DNA of 64,000 nt from Rhizomicrobium palustre (lineage in GTDB: Bacteria > Pseudomonadota > Alphaproteobacteria > Micropepsales > Micropepsaceae). The stretch is taken from NCBI RefSeq assembly GCF_011761565.1, contig NZ_JAASRM010000001.1, forward strand, positions 3,224,139 to 3,288,138. Reading direction: 5' to 3'. Below, piece by piece: positions 63,738-64,000 of the stretch. The translations under genes and the position numbers were made by a program. The notes under the pieces are model-generated. The model worked only from the letters and a program-made list of their open reading frames with translations. It was not told the DNA's origin and made no database searches. Position 1 is the first letter of the stretch; each line of letters starts with the position of its first letter.

Positions 63738-64000
63738 ATGCTGCAAACAGCCCTCAAGAATGCGCGCACGCCCATCCTGCTGATGGGGGCCGGCGCCGTT
63801 GTGTTGGCCACCATTGTTGCGACCTCGATTTCGCTGTCTGTCCAGACTGCGGAACGGTCTAAGCAGATCGTCGCGTCCCGCGCACTGCGCTCGGCGGCTT
63901 CCGAGGAAATGCAGACCTTGCTCGACGCCGAGACGGGGCAGCGCGGCTATCTTCTTACCGGTCAGCGTGAATATCTTCTGCCGTTTCAAACCGCGCGCGA
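63738..64000 (+). CDS. CHASE3-domain sensor protein, cut by the right edge
   Basis: The first 87 codons of a membrane sensor. A transmembrane helix (ILLMGAGAVVLATIVATSIS) is followed by the start of a CHASE3 domain with SEEMQTLLDAETGQRGYLLT and GQREYLLPFQTA. CHASE3 usually precedes histidine kinase, GGDEF or chemoreceptor modules; a histidine kinase is most likely but its output lies beyond the window. The promoter matches the general stress sigma factor consensus. Confidence 0.75.
   Translation, partial: MLQTALKNARTPILLMGAGAVVLATIVATSISLSVQTAERSKQIVASRALRSAASEEMQTLLDAETGQRGYLLTGQREYLLPFQTAR

Overview
The window reads as about 62-65% GC chromosomal DNA of a free-living alphaproteobacterium (GC estimated by eye, not counted). 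Three things point there. The core gene order nuoA-N / birA / coaX / ribonuclease J / methylmalonyl-CoA epimerase / proS / lolC / lolD / dnaE is an alphaproteobacterial arrangement. ProRS is the short, insertion-less form. Candidate LexA (GAAC-N7-GAAC) and EcfG (GGAAC-N16-CGTT) sites match alphaproteobacterial consensus. The FecI/FecR pair, the Caulobacter-type TonB-dependent receptor and the autotransporter suggest a lineage that relies on outer-membrane uptake. I cannot name a genus. No rRNA, tRNA, CRISPR array, prophage or complete insertion sequence was seen.

Layout. 0-8.3 kb: an ECF sigma factor and FecR anti-sigma factor on the minus strand, with the first 21 codons of a further exported protein at the left edge, diverge from a TonB-dependent receptor followed at once by an autotransporter and a good terminator. 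8.4-16.5 kb: a NifX-like protein, then a fructose phosphotransferase regulon with a LacI-type regulator facing fruB (EIIA-HPr-EI), fruK, fruA and an OprB-type porin. Two operators lie in front of fruB and a third, perfectly palindromic copy lies inside the porin signal-peptide codons. 16.5-23.2 kb: a ClC channel/antiporter, a TetR regulator and a divergent RND permease plus membrane-fusion protein.

23.4-41.9 kb: all fourteen complex I genes, with two extra genes spliced in (a small ABM-fold protein between nuoB and nuoC, an exported SGNH hydrolase between nuoF and nuoG), followed by birA, coaX and RNase J. 41.9-51.7 kb interrupts the conserved order with accessory material: palindromic repeats, an exported esterase, a DUF1842-like protein, an NCS2 permease that seems to lack about 50 internal residues, an exported protein with a possible papain-like core, an exported putative glycosidase, a truncated copy of the papain-like gene's 3' end, a membrane-anchored nuclease-fold protein and a vapBC toxin-antitoxin pair. 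The core order resumes with proS-lolC-lolD (51.8-55.1 kb). A second accessory block follows (racemase/MocR pair, O-methyltransferase, GST, AHSA1 and ArsR), then dnaE and the start of a CHASE3 sensor at the right edge.

The observation I would follow first is at 59.5-59.7 kb: a sigma70-like promoter with a LexA-type box between its -35 and -10 drives a 34-codon single-helix membrane protein. This resembles in design the SOS-induced division inhibitor SidA of Caulobacter, and lies just upstream of dnaE.
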